From the NCBI GenBank assembly GCA_964635375.1, contig CAZWOU010000010.1, positions 1 to 64,000 of the forward strand: a stretch of DNA of 64,000 nucleotides. Direction: 5' to 3'. Every line of letters starts with the position of its first letter. Position 1 is the first letter of the stretch. This DNA comes from CAZMNY01 sp964635375. Lineage in GTDB: Bacteria; Planctomycetota; Planctomycetia; Pirellulales; Pirellulaceae. The position numbers were made by a program, and so were the translations under genes. Shown here in pieces: positions 9,379-18,177 of this stretch. The notes beneath the pieces are model-generated. The model ran no database searches, had not been told where the DNA came from, and worked only from the letters and a program-made list of their open reading frames with translations.

Positions 9379-10515
9379 TCAGTCCTTCGACTCAGCCGGC
9401 TTCCAATCGTACATGCGGTACGTCTTCTCAAGCACGGCGCCTCCGCGCTTAAGGGACTTGTACGACAGCGTGTTGCTCTCCAGGACCCACGAGAATTCCG
9501 CTTCCGTGATGCCCCAAGAGAGGACGTCCGGCAAGAGTCTCGCCATCACGACCAGTCCGACGCCCCAACGTTGATACGCAGGCACAACGTTGGTGCTCAT
9601 CAATCGGACCTTGGGTATCTTCTTGCGATTCCAGAGCAGTCGAATGAAGCCGAAAGGAAACAGTCGACCCTTGATGGTCTTGATGCGAGGGTTGTAGTCG
9701 AGCAGAGCGAAGACGGCTGCGATCGGTTCGCCGTCGACCTCCGCAACGCTTGTCATTTCCGGAACGATCAAGTGTTTGAGCGACTTGCTCATGTGATCAA
9801 TTTCGCCTTCCGAGAGCGGAACAAATCCCCAGGTCCCGCCAAGCGACTGATTGTAGATGTCGAGAAACATGCGAACTTCTCGGTCGAAATTGCTTGTGTC
9901 CATCGGCCGAATCGTGACGTTAAAACGGCGAGTTGCCTCGCGGATCACAAACTCGAGCTTTTTGTCGAGTGAACCGAGCATTTCGGTATGGCCCCAAAAT
10001 GCGGCCATGTCCTCCACCTTCTCAAACCCGACGCCTTCAAGTAACTGCGGGTAGTAAGGCAGGTTGTAGGTCATCATGAACGAGGGCGTCTTGTCGAAGC
10101 CGTCAATAAGCAAGCCGCATTCATAGTTGAGCGACGGGTTCGCCGGTCCGCGAATGATCGTCGCGCCGCGTTCGCCCAGCCACGATCGGACTTCGGCAAA
10201 CAGCGATTTGGCGATCTCCACGTCGTCCTCTGACTCGAAGAAACCAAAAAAACCAACTGGTTCCTCGTGGCGATCGATATGCCCGCGGTTCAGAATCGCA
10301 GCGACGCGGCCAACGACGCGATCCCCCTCAAAAGCCAAGAAGGTCTGAATCTCATTCGCCTGATGAAATGGGTGTTTGGCGAATCCGAGCAGTTCCTTGT
10401 GGTTTTGAAGGAGCGGCGGAACCCATTGAGGCGTGTCGCGATAGAGTCGCCAAGGCAAGTCCAAGAACTGCTTCTGGTCGGCCCGCGAAATGACCGGTTT
10501 GACCGAAATGCTCAT
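9379..10515 (-). CDS. GNAT-fold N-acyltransferase-like protein (YghO-like)
   Basis: 378 residues with a C-terminal GNAT-like acyltransferase region. Features seen are PWRLYRDTPQWVPPLL near the N terminus, VVGRVAAILNRGH, RGPANPSLNYECGLLIDGF, TYNLPYYPQLLEGVGF and VVPAYQRWGVG, the last being the acyl-CoA pyrophosphate-binding loop equivalent. The general pattern recalls E. coli YghO and the GNAT-type enzymes that N-acylate sphingoid bases; this is family knowledge recalled, not searched. ATG at 10515 follows a GGAG ribosome-binding site. It is divergent from an NAD-dependent epimerase/reductase-type SDR, a pairing also found among bacterial ceramide genes. Confidence 0.8.
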   Translation of the reverse strand: MSISVKPVISRADQKQFLDLPWRLYRDTPQWVPPLLQNHKELLGFAKHPFHQANEIQTFLAFEGDRVVGRVAAILNRGHIDRHEEPVGFFGFFESEDDVEIAKSLFAEVRSWLGERGATIIRGPANPSLNYECGLLIDGFDKTPSFMMTYNLPYYPQLLEGVGFEKVEDMAAFWGHTEMLGSLDKKLEFVIREATRRFNVTIRPMDTSNFDREVRMFLDIYNQSLGGTWGFVPLSEGEIDHMSKSLKHLIVPEMTSVAEVDGEPIAAVFALLDYNPRIKTIKGRLFPFGFIRLLWNRKKIPKVRLMSTNVVPAYQRWGVGLVVMARLLPDVLSWGITEAEFSWVLESNTLSYKSLKRGGAVLEKTYRMYDWKPAESKD

Positions 10516-10857
10516 CAATTCTCCAGAAGTTCTCGCGATGGAATTGCAGGCGCCATTCTTGCCGTCCTAGGCCGAATTTCCGCCTGGATCGGCATATTTG
10601 CACAATGGGATGGAAAATAACAACCGGCTCAATCTCCGTGCTGTCGACGCTGTCGCCATGCACGGAGCCGCAATTCTGACCACAATACTCTGACTGCAGG
10701 GGGATTCTCCGTCAAGCGTCGTTTGGCTGGCGATCCCCTAGACCGCGATTCGCGTCTCTTCAAGACGGCGGCAACAAGCTCATGCATACGTGGTAGAGTT
10801 GCTCAGTTATGCTCTCGATGAACTGAAGCAACCGCCAAAGATGAGGAGCCGTCAGCG
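10516..10857. other. Divergent intergenic region
   Basis: This lies between the divergent acyltransferase and SDR genes and should hold both promoters. The only clear signals are the ribosome-binding sites at its two ends (GGAG on the minus strand, GAGGAG at about 10841-10846 on the plus strand). No coding frame of note was seen. Confidence 0.4.
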
Positions 10858-11847
10858 ATGAGATGCTTGGTCACGGGTGGCACAGGACTGCTCGGCAACA
10901 ACATAGTTCGTCAGTTGATTGATCGCGGTGAGCAAGTTCGAGTCATGTCGCAATCCGCGGCCGCCTCGAAGGCGCTGGCGGGCCTAGAAGTGGAGCGAGT
11001 CGAGTGCGACATCTGCGATGAGACGGAGCTGGCGAAGGCGATGCAGGGCGTTGAGGTCGTTTATCACTGCGCGGGGGTCGTGCGGATTGGCTGGACGGGC
11101 GCCGACGAACTGGAACGGGTAAACGTCAAAGGCGCCGAGTGCGTTGCTCGAGCGGCCATGGCCCAAAACGCTCGCATGCTCCACGTGTCCAGCGTCAACG
11201 CAATCGGTATGGGCTGGTGGGATCGACCGGCGACTGAGGAAGAGTCGAACCCGAAAATCATGGCGTGCCCCTACGTGACTTCCAAACGCAAGGCGGCCGA
11301 AAAGATGGAGGAGTTGGTTGAATTGGAAAACGCGGATATCGTGCAAGTTCTACCGGGCTACATGTTAGGTCCGTGGGATTGGAAACCGTCTTCGGGAGAA
11401 CTGTTGCTCGATGTCGCCTGCAGCCGTCTAGTCGCGACGCCGACCGGCGGCATCAGTCTCAGTGACGCGCGGGACGTTGCCCATGGTGCGATCAGCGCAG
11501 CCGACAAGGGAGTGGCCGGCCGGCAATACATCTTGGCTGGCCACAACATAAGTCTCCGCAAGGCATGGACCAAGTTTGCAGCCCTGACAAACCGGCGGGT
11601 GCCGCTCATGCCTTTGGGTCCCATCGCCCGGTTCATTGGCGGGGCAGGCGGCGACTTCGTGACATGGGCGCGAGGCCAGGAACCACTGGTGAATTCGGCA
11701 TCCATCGGTCTCTCCAAGCTGCCGCATTTCTTCAGCAGCGAGCGAGCAGTCGAGGAACTTGGTTATTCGATTCGACCGGTCGACGAGATCATTCAAGACG
11801 CCTGGGACTGGTTTGTCTCGCACGGGTATACAAAACAGCCTCGTTAG
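10858..11847 (+). CDS. NAD(P)-dependent extended SDR (epimerase/dehydratase/reductase)
   Basis: 329-residue cytoplasmic oxidoreductase with a Rossmann fold. The N-terminal nucleotide-binding loop is GGTGLLG, the acidic specificity strand follows, YHCAG is the NNAG equivalent, VSSVNAIG supplies the catalytic Ser, and PYVTSKRKAE supplies the Tyr-x-x-x-Lys pair. PGYMLGPWDWKPSSG is typical of the hopanoid-associated HpnA-like and dihydroflavonol-reductase-like groups. The start ATG follows GAGGAG. It is divergent from the GNAT acyltransferase, so a joint lipid-modifying role (for example ketosphinganine-type reduction) is a hypothesis; no hopanoid gene is visible nearby. Confidence 0.88.
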   Translation: MRCLVTGGTGLLGNNIVRQLIDRGEQVRVMSQSAAASKALAGLEVERVECDICDETELAKAMQGVEVVYHCAGVVRIGWTGADELERVNVKGAECVARAAMAQNARMLHVSSVNAIGMGWWDRPATEEESNPKIMACPYVTSKRKAAEKMEELVELENADIVQVLPGYMLGPWDWKPSSGELLLDVACSRLVATPTGGISLSDARDVAHGAISAADKGVAGRQYILAGHNISLRKAWTKFAALTNRRVPLMPLGPIARFIGGAGGDFVTWARGQEPLVNSASIGLSKLPHFFSSERAVEELGYSIRPVDEIIQDAWDWFVSHGYTKQPR

Positions 11848-11853
11848 CAGACT

Positions 11854-12256
11854 CTAACAGCTCGGTTGAACTCGTCGTTTTAGGATCTCTCGCAGAATGT
11901 CGCGGCGAGAGAGGATCCCAACTAGCTTGTCGCCATCGAGCACGGGGAGTCGGCGTATTCGCGACGCGTTGAAGACGTTGGCGGCCACGTCGAGCGACGC
12001 GTCAGCCTGGACAGTACAGACGTTGGTTGTCATGTACTTTGAGCATGGCGAATCGTCCCAATAGTCCTCATCCGAATAGAGCTTGAGCAGGTCGAACTCA
12101 GTGATAAGGCCCATGAGTCGATCATCCGGATCAACCAGGGGCAACCAGGGGCAATCCGCTAATGCTCTTCTCCAAGAGTAGTTCTAACGCCTCATCGACC
12201 TCAGCTTCGCTGGATAGGCTCACAACCTCGCTGGTCATTACGTCTCGGACATTCAT
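11854..12256 (-). pseudogene. CBS-domain-pair protein, frameshifted by a 10-bp tandem duplication
   Basis: The gene would encode a 130-residue protein of two CBS domains that senses adenosine nucleotides. It starts at ATG 12256 behind a GGGGGTCGGAA region. The first part reads NVRDVMTSEVVSLSSEAEVDEALELL in pieces, ending SGLPLVAPG and stop. The second frame resumes DPDDRLMGLITEFDLL and runs through the second CBS motif (SRIRRLPVLD...GILSRRDILRE) to the stop at 11854. Removing one copy of the ten bases repeated at 12133-12152 restores a continuous reading, SGLPLVDPDD. So the gene is either inactivated, phase-variable or an assembly error. The coding quality on both sides of the break is intact, suggesting a recent event. 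Confidence 0.88.
12133..12152 (-). repeat. Perfect 10-bp tandem duplication inside the CBS gene
   Basis: Two adjacent copies of AACCAGGGGC. The extra copy shifts the reading frame of the CBS-domain gene and creates a stop codon. The repeat extends partly beyond the unit (flanking CAA), which would favour slipped-strand mispairing. Confidence 0.95.
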
Positions 12257-12646
12257 TTCCGACCCCCACTCTTGAATCGTGACGCTGCAAGTGAAGCATA
12301 GCACCGGATTCAGGCTGGGGACCTCTAACAACGGTCGTTCAGGTTGAGAGCGAAGGCAAGAATCAGGATCCGTCCGGAACGAGTCCAAATCACCCAAACG
12401 GCCCAATGGGCAATTCAGGCAAACCGGAGCCTGGTCGATTCCCCCTATCACTGTGCAGCGTAAGAACTTACAGAAACCCAAACAAGTCAAAACAAGATTG
12501 AACATATCGACTGCCTTTGATACGATGAATAGACGAAAATCAGGGGAGCAAGTCCGTTTCTGCGCTCGGACCCAAACGGGTATTGCGCATAGGTGGGACC
12601 GCTTTCCTTCTCCCTTTTCGATGGCGACGACGCGAGGAGCGAACGG
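12257..12646. other. Divergent intergenic region
   Basis: Between the CBS gene (minus) and the DUF1501 gene (plus). The minus-strand frame of the CBS gene stays open upstream to 12505, but the ATG at 12256 is the first start with a ribosome-binding site. No other gene seen. Confidence 0.4.
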
Positions 12647-14011
12647 ATGTTGACCATACTCGGCAAACCCAGTGGCAAGCGTGCATTCTGCGACGGATTT
12701 TCGCGAAGGGATTTCCTCCAGATCGGCGGGATGGCCACGATGGCTGGTTCGCTCTCACTGCCGAATCTACTTCGAGCCGAGGCTGCCAGCGGTGTCGGTC
12801 GGTCGCACCGAGCGGTGATCAACGTTTTTCTCCCGGGCGGGCCGCCGCATCAAGACATGTGGGATCTGAAGCTGGATGCTCCAAGCGAGATTCGCGGCGA
12901 GTTTCAACCGATCAAGACCAAGGTTCCGGGAATCGAGATTTGCGAGTTGTTCCCGCGCATCGCCAGCATGATGGATCGCTTTGTTCCCATTCGTTCGATG
13001 GTCGGCGCTACCGGTTCCCACCACGCGTTCCAGTGCATGACAGGATACACGGATCGAAATCAGCCGCCTGGCGGGTGGCCCTCGATGGGCGCGTGGGTCT
13101 CGAGGATGGAGGGTCCCGTCATCGAGAGCATCCCGCCGCATCTGAGCCTGTTTTACAAGACTGGCCATAATCCTTGGGGCGATCCGGGCAGCGGCGGGTT
13201 TCTTGGCCTCGCCCATTCTCCCTTCCGGCTTGTGTCTGACAAAGGGTCGGGGAAGACCGAGAACATGGTGTTGAAGGGAATCACTCTCGACCGTCTTCAA
13301 GACCGGGAAACCTTGCGCACCTCCCTCGATAAACTCAAGCGAGAAGTCGACGCCACTGGCGTCATGGACGGCCTGGACTCGTTTACCCAGCAAGCCGTTG
13401 GGATTCTGTCGTCGTCCAACTTGGCTGCCGCGATGGATATTTCCAAGGAAGACCCCAAGACCGTTGAGCGATACGGCAAAGGGGACCCAACCCATCGCGC
13501 TGACGGCGCGCCGAAGGTGACCGAGAACTTCCTCGTTGCTCGTCGCCTTGTGGAAGCTGGCGCCCGCGTCGTTTCACTGAACTTTAGCCGTTGGGATTGG
13601 CATGGCGGCAACTTCACTCGAGGCAGGCAGGACATGCCCATGCTTGACCAAGCCACGTCGGCTCTGGTCGAAGACCTGTACGAACGCGGAATGGACCGTG
13701 ACGTCTCGGTCGTCGTCTGGGGCGAATTTGGCCGCACTCCGAAGATCAACAAGGGCGGTGGGCGAGACCACTGGCCGCGCGTCTCTTGCGCCCTACTGGC
13801 CGGCGGTGGAATGCGAACGGGACAGGTCATTGGCGCCACGAATCGTCTCGGCGAGTACGCTAAGGACAGGCCCGTTCAGTTCGGCGAAGTGCTGGCCACG
13901 CTCTATCACAACCTGGGCATCACCCTGGACAGTACGCGGTCGTTCGACTTGCGAGGCCGACCGCAATACGCGGTGGCCCCAAAATTGATAGCCCTCCGCG
14001 AATTGGTCTAG
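12647..14011 (+). CDS. DUF1501 family protein, Tat-exported
   Basis: 454 residues of the DUF1501 family, sulfatase/alkaline-phosphatase-fold-like proteins very abundant in Planctomycetes and of unproven function. A twin-arginine signal is present (FSRRDFLQIGG, then a hydrophobic stretch ending at LLRAEA). Family motifs seen are FLPGGPPHQDMWDLK, RIASMMDRFVPIRSM, GGWPSMGAWVSR, LNFSRWDWHGGNF, VVVWGEFGRTPKINKGGGRDHWP and TLYHNLGI. ATG at 12647 has AGGAG about eight bases upstream; an earlier in-frame ATG at 12593 lacks this and would bury the Tat signal. Unlike the DUF1501 gene at 43206 it is not paired with DUF1549/DUF1553. A ThuA-domain gene follows 211 bases on. Confidence 0.92.
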   Translation: MLTILGKPSGKRAFCDGFSRRDFLQIGGMATMAGSLSLPNLLRAEAASGVGRSHRAVINVFLPGGPPHQDMWDLKLDAPSEIRGEFQPIKTKVPGIEICELFPRIASMMDRFVPIRSMVGATGSHHAFQCMTGYTDRNQPPGGWPSMGAWVSRMEGPVIESIPPHLSLFYKTGHNPWGDPGSGGFLGLAHSPFRLVSDKGSGKTENMVLKGITLDRLQDRETLRTSLDKLKREVDATGVMDGLDSFTQQAVGILSSSNLAAAMDISKEDPKTVERYGKGDPTHRADGAPKVTENFLVARRLVEAGARVVSLNFSRWDWHGGNFTRGRQDMPMLDQATSALVEDLYERGMDRDVSVVVWGEFGRTPKINKGGGRDHWPRVSCALLAGGGMRTGQVIGATNRLGEYAKDRPVQFGEVLATLYHNLGITLDSTRSFDLRGRPQYAVAPKLIALRELV

Positions 14012-14015
14012 GCCT

Positions 14016-14045
14016 GAGAATCAGGGCCTCGAGAATCAGGGCCTC
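14016..14045 (+). repeat. 15-bp tandem repeat with degenerate copies nearby
   Basis: GAGAATCAGGGCCTC occurs twice in tandem directly after the DUF1501 stop codon. Degenerate forms sharing GAGAATCA recur near 14070 and 14100. They fill much of the 211-base spacer before the ThuA gene. No function is evident. Confidence 0.85.
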
Positions 14046-14222
14046 GCCTCAAAACGGGGACCGCGCCGAGAGAATCAGGACCGCGAGCGTCAGGACTGTG
14101 AGAATCACGGGCATGGGGCTGCCGAGTCTCCTTGGCCCCCGCGTGTCAAAGCGTGTGAAACCCGTTAGATTGACTCTCGCGGGCAAAGGGATCGCGAGTC
14201 ACCACCACCTGAGGATTTGAAG

Positions 14223-15104
14223 ATGCGAATTACGGTCATCGCCGCTTGGACTATAGGACTGATAAGCCTGATCGCCGTGCCCACACTCGGGGCCGAGCCA
14301 CTTAAAGCGCTGATTGTCGACGGGCAGAACAACCATCGAGTGTGGCCCAAAACAACGCAAATGATGAAGCAGTACTTGGAGCAGACTGGGCTGTTCGAGG
14401 TGGCTGTCGCGACGACCAAGCCCAAGGGGGCGGACCTCGAATTCAAGCCTGATTTTTCCAAGTACGATGTGGTTGTTTCCAACTACAACGGCGCCCCCTG
14501 GCCGAAGGCCACTCAGCAAGCGTTCGAAGACTACATGCAAAGCGGAGGGGGGTTTGTGGTCGTTCACGCGGCGAACAATGCGTTCCCAGACTGGGTGGCC
14601 TACAACGAAATGATTGGACTCGGCGGCTGGAATCGCCGCAATGAAAAGTCGGGGCCTTATGTCTACTATGGCCAAGATGGCAAACTCGTCCGAGACAAAT
14701 CCAAGGGACGCGGCGGGCATCACGGTAAACAGCATGATTTTGTCGTTGTCGTCCGGGATGCACAGCATCCAGTCACCAAAGGGATGCCGAACTCGTGGAT
14801 GCATGTCAACGATGAGTTGTATGACATGTTGCGAGGTCCTGCGAAGAACATGAAAGTCTTGGCGACGGCCTTCGCCGATCCGTCCAAGGGCGGCAGCGGT
14901 CGACATGAACCGATGATCTTTAGCTTGTCGTACGGGAAGGGGCGCGTCTTCCACACGCCGATGGGACACGGTGTCGACTCGCAACAGTGCGTTGGCTTTA
15001 TCGTCACCCTACAACGCGGCGCCGAATGGGCGGCCAGGGGGAGAGTGACTCAGGACTTCCCGGCAGACTTCCCCGGAACGGAGAAGACAAGCCGTCGCGA
15101 ATGA
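14223..15104 (+). CDS. ThuA-domain protein (secreted trehalose-utilization-like)
   Basis: 293 residues with an N-terminal signal peptide (MRITVIAAWTIGLISLIAV...GAEP) followed by a ThuA domain, a class I glutamine-amidotransferase-like fold. Motifs seen are ALIVDGQNNH, YDVVVSNYNG, GGGFVVVHAANNAFP, HDFVVVVRDAQHPVTKG, DELYDML, and YGKGRVFHTPMGH. Planctomycetes carry many such exported ThuA proteins, often near sugar-oxidoreductase genes, with a proposed role in sugar metabolism. The true start is ATG 14223, preceded by TGAGGA; a TTG six bases upstream is in frame but not needed. Confidence 0.9.
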   Translation: MRITVIAAWTIGLISLIAVPTLGAEPLKALIVDGQNNHRVWPKTTQMMKQYLEQTGLFEVAVATTKPKGADLEFKPDFSKYDVVVSNYNGAPWPKATQQAFEDYMQSGGGFVVVHAANNAFPDWVAYNEMIGLGGWNRRNEKSGPYVYYGQDGKLVRDKSKGRGGHHGKQHDFVVVVRDAQHPVTKGMPNSWMHVNDELYDMLRGPAKNMKVLATAFADPSKGGSGRHEPMIFSLSYGKGRVFHTPMGHGVDSQQCVGFIVTLQRGAEWAARGRVTQDFPADFPGTEKTSRRE

Positions 15105-15207
15105 GACGCTTCGCAGTTGGCGGGCGCAAGGCGCCGCCTCTGCCACATCGAGTGTCGGCGGCGTTTCGGCGCCAACACGCTGACGTGCACCACGAAGAGA
15201 AGACTTC

Positions 15208-16227
15208 ATGCATGCAAGGATTGTGGGCATTCACGGGTACTTGCCCGAACGGGTTGAAACGAACGAGGACTTGGCGGCCGAGAACCCAACTTGGGATATG
15301 GAGCGAGTCGCCGGCCTCACCGGCATCCTCTCGCGGCATATTGCCGCCGAGGATGAGACGGCGGCCGATCTTGGATTTCATGCCGCGACCCGATTACTCC
15401 AACGGCAACTCGTGGCTCAGGATGAGATCGACTATCTCATCGTCAGCAACCAAACACCGGATCATCTGCTGCCTTCCGATGCGTGCTTGTTGCAACACCG
15501 TCTTGGACTTGGCAAGCACATCGGCGCGGTCGATTGCCGCCTGGGTTGCAACGGTTTCGTCTGCGGATTGCAAATGGCAAAGGCGTTGGTTGAAACTTCC
15601 GCCGCCCGCAACGTCCTGTTGATTACGGCGGAGACCTATTCCAAGTTAATCCACCCTCAGGATCGCACTTCACGAGGGTTGTTCGGCGACGGCGCGGCCG
15701 CCACTTTGGTCGGTCGATCCGCGGACGACAGCGAGGGATCGATTGGTCCCTTCGTCACGGGCACCGACGGCAGTGGCGGCAAATGCCTGACCGTTCCGAG
15801 CGGCGGTTTTCGTTTGCCGCGGAGCGAAGCCACAGCCATCGAAACAGTAGACGACCATGGCAACATACGCAGCCAGGACCATCTGCAGATCGACGGTCAG
15901 TCGATGTTTCTGTTCGCCTTGGACAATGTGCCAAAGGCCATAGCCAAGTTGCTGGAGAAGTCAGGAAACTCAAGCGACAATGTCGATTGGTGGGTCTATC
16001 ATCAAGCCAACCGATTCATGCTCGAGAACTTGGCGAAGTGCAGCCATATCGACGATCAGAAAATCGTCTACCATCTACAAACACTTGGAAACACTGTCTC
16101 CTCCTCTATCCCGCTTGCGATCAGCCATTACGTCGATGCGGGGAAGATCGAAAGCGGCCAACGGCTTGTTCTCATCGGATTCGGCGTCGGATTCTCGTGG
16201 AGCGTTTGCGAGCTGGTGTGGGGCTGA
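15208..16227 (+). CDS. 3-oxoacyl-ACP synthase III (FabH-like), intact triad
   Basis: 339-residue KAS III-type condensing enzyme. All three catalytic residues are present: Cys114 in DCRLGCNGF, His265 in VYHQANRF, and Asn295 in TLGNTVSSSIP. The enzyme would join an acyl-CoA or acyl-thioester starter with malonyl-ACP. The sequence differs from housekeeping FabH around the active-site Cys (RLGCNGF rather than AAACAGF), typical of specialised KAS III members. It starts at ATG 15208 with a purine-rich AGAGAAG upstream. With the carrier-thioesterase gene at 18178 and the ketosynthase-like gene at 7145 it suggests a lipid or polyketide function in this region, though unrelated genes lie between. Confidence 0.9.
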   Translation: MHARIVGIHGYLPERVETNEDLAAENPTWDMERVAGLTGILSRHIAAEDETAADLGFHAATRLLQRQLVAQDEIDYLIVSNQTPDHLLPSDACLLQHRLGLGKHIGAVDCRLGCNGFVCGLQMAKALVETSAARNVLLITAETYSKLIHPQDRTSRGLFGDGAAATLVGRSADDSEGSIGPFVTGTDGSGGKCLTVPSGGFRLPRSEATAIETVDDHGNIRSQDHLQIDGQSMFLFALDNVPKAIAKLLEKSGNSSDNVDWWVYHQANRFMLENLAKCSHIDDQKIVYHLQTLGNTVSSSIPLAISHYVDAGKIESGQRLVLIGFGVGFSWSVCELVWG

Positions 16228-16269
16228 GCGCCGCTCCGCACGAAAGCGGGCGTTGAGTCTGGCGAGGCC

Positions 16270-17817
16270 TCACTTTCGGGCGATTTCGCCTTTGATCGAA
16301 GCGCCGCCAAAGCGGCCATAGACGCCATCGCCCCATTTGATATTCTCAATCGTCGTCACTTTGCCAAGTTGCTTGCCGAGCGGGCCTGTCAATGTCGTCG
16401 CCGCGATTTGTTTTCCGTCTTGGTGAATCGCGATCTCAGGTCCGCGAATGATGAACTCGATCGTCGTCGGCCCGTCAGTCCACTTGGTGGGCGCGGCAAG
16501 GTGGCCCGGCATCGTTATCCGATAAACCTTTCCGTAGGACTTCCATTTGAGCGGCGCCAAGAAAGGAAACTCTTTTGCGCTCCATTTGAATGGCGATTTA
16601 GCGGACGTCGCCACAATCAAGTCCGACCCATTCGAGACCAAGCTGGTAACTCGCTGTCCCCAGAGGTTGCCCACGGCGTGGCCGCGGTTCTCAACATCGT
16701 AGGGATGGACAATCTCGGCGGAGAGGGAGGGATGCTCGAACATCCGTTGCATGAACACCCATCGGCGACTGTCCGGGTTGTATCGCCACAATTCACCCCA
16801 CGGCCAAACACCCACAATCAGATCGCCGCCATACACGATCGTCGTCTGTGCCTCCCGCGCCCGGTCCGACACGCCAGCGAGCACCGGCGGCCAGCCTTTC
16901 ATGTCAGTGATCTTCTCTCCGTCGAACTCGAAGACGCGACCAGCCGGGTATTGCCCCATCAGCAACCGGTCGTGGAACGCAAGGCTCGAGTAAAGCTGAT
17001 AGCTGCGTCCGAGAACCGGCTCAAGCTGCATGCGCCAAACCTCGCCTTCAAACACATAGAATCCGCCAATGTTGGACCCAGTCACGATCTGGTCTCCCAA
17101 CTGGCCCCAGGCAAACGTTGTCTCACCAACGATCGGTAGCCTGAAGGTCACGGCGGACGAAAGATCGACCTTCGGCTGCTCTGGCGTCCATGGACAAGCG
17201 TAGAGCCTGCTGAATCCGTCCTCATCGTTCTCATACCGACGGTACGCCCTGCCGCCGCGGTTGACGTGGTAGAAGCAGAGATAGCCGTTGGCGTAATAGA
17301 ACAGTTGGTAACTGCCTTCCTCAGGCGGTTCGAGAATCTTTCGGCCATTGAATGATACGCTGCCATCGCCAAACACAAGCTTACCGTTGCCAACCCGCAT
17401 CGTTTCGTGGGTGCCGCCCGACCCCTGGGCTGCGATCCACGTTTGCGACTTCGGGCGCCACAACTTCAGTCCGCCGTACGTGGAGTGGATCACTCCATCC
17501 CGCCCAAAGAGGTAGGCGCCACACAAGTCACTGGGTCTCGGCATTTCCTCCGTGACGAACTCGCGGTTGCCGTTCGCTGGTCGGATGAAGAACTGAACCG
17601 CATGTCGATCCGCGCGGTATCGCGTGTTGTAGGCGTTCTGAAAACCAGCGCCCAAGACGATCGAACCGTCTTTACTGGCAGCCTCAAACAGTGACCCGAA
17701 GCTTTGCCCATGGTCGCGTCCGCGCTCAATGGTCAAGCTGATTTTCGTCGTCTCCGCACCCGAAGCATTCGAGGCGGCAAGAAGAACGACGGTCATGGCC
17801 AGTGTTGAGTTTCTCAT
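16270..17817 (-). CDS. Secreted beta-propeller-like hypothetical protein
   Basis: 515 residues with a signal peptide (MRNSTLAMTVVLLAASNASG) and then repeated beta-rich blocks, such as GKLVFGDGSVSFNG, YLCFYHVNRGGRAYRRY, TIVYGGDLIVGVWPWGELWRYN and SLVSNGSDLIVATS, suggestive of a WD40/kelch-like propeller. The C terminus (TTIEFIIRGPEIAIHQDGKQ in pieces) looks like a beta-sandwich, perhaps carbohydrate-related. No enzyme motif was recognised. The start at 17817 is chosen for the signal peptide; an in-frame start at 17931 adds 38 residues without signal character, and neither has a strong ribosome-binding site. It converges on the KAS III gene. Confidence 0.78.
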   Translation of the reverse strand: MRNSTLAMTVVLLAASNASGAETTKISLTIERGRDHGQSFGSLFEAASKDGSIVLGAGFQNAYNTRYRADRHAVQFFIRPANGNREFVTEEMPRPSDLCGAYLFGRDGVIHSTYGGLKLWRPKSQTWIAAQGSGGTHETMRVGNGKLVFGDGSVSFNGRKILEPPEEGSYQLFYYANGYLCFYHVNRGGRAYRRYENDEDGFSRLYACPWTPEQPKVDLSSAVTFRLPIVGETTFAWGQLGDQIVTGSNIGGFYVFEGEVWRMQLEPVLGRSYQLYSSLAFHDRLLMGQYPAGRVFEFDGEKITDMKGWPPVLAGVSDRAREAQTTIVYGGDLIVGVWPWGELWRYNPDSRRWVFMQRMFEHPSLSAEIVHPYDVENRGHAVGNLWGQRVTSLVSNGSDLIVATSAKSPFKWSAKEFPFLAPLKWKSYGKVYRITMPGHLAAPTKWTDGPTTIEFIIRGPEIAIHQDGKQIAATTLTGPLGKQLGKVTTIENIKWGDGVYGRFGGASIKGEIARK

Positions 17818-18177
17818 CTGGGAACTCGGTGGCGATTGGGTTGCGTGGGCCTGGACCAGACGCGGCAGGTGCAGTTTAGCAAGGGCTGGCCATCCGTTTT
17901 GCCCTCGAAACCGCACGAATTCCTGGCGCAATCCCTACACCCGGGCCTCGAAACGTATTTTCTTGACTTCAAATCGCAATGGCCCGCGTGAGGCGTTTGT
18001 TCTGCCCTGGCTAGATGTTCTAATATGCCCAGTTTCCCATGTTCGCCGGCGTTCCGCTGGTGTGTGCCCGTAATAATGGCGGCCCACACTGCAATTGGCG
18101 TTTTTGACTGGGAATTCAAATGCCAGCGGACATGAACGCCGCTGGGGAATTGACTGGGCATTGGCCAGGGAACCGGG
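17818..18177. other. Divergent intergenic region
   Basis: Between the propeller-like gene (minus) and the carrier-thioesterase gene (plus). A TAATAT hexamer near 18022 could be a weak plus-strand -10 element. A check for remnants of an adenylation or condensation domain in front of the carrier domain found none in the matching frame. Confidence 0.35.

Noticed and set aside
9145..9972. 275-residue plus-strand frame
   Set aside because: Antisense to two coherent minus-strand genes; composition is that of a shadow frame.
14012..14222. Riboswitch or small RNA before the ThuA gene
   Set aside because: The region is explained by short repeats; no stable conserved fold was recognised.
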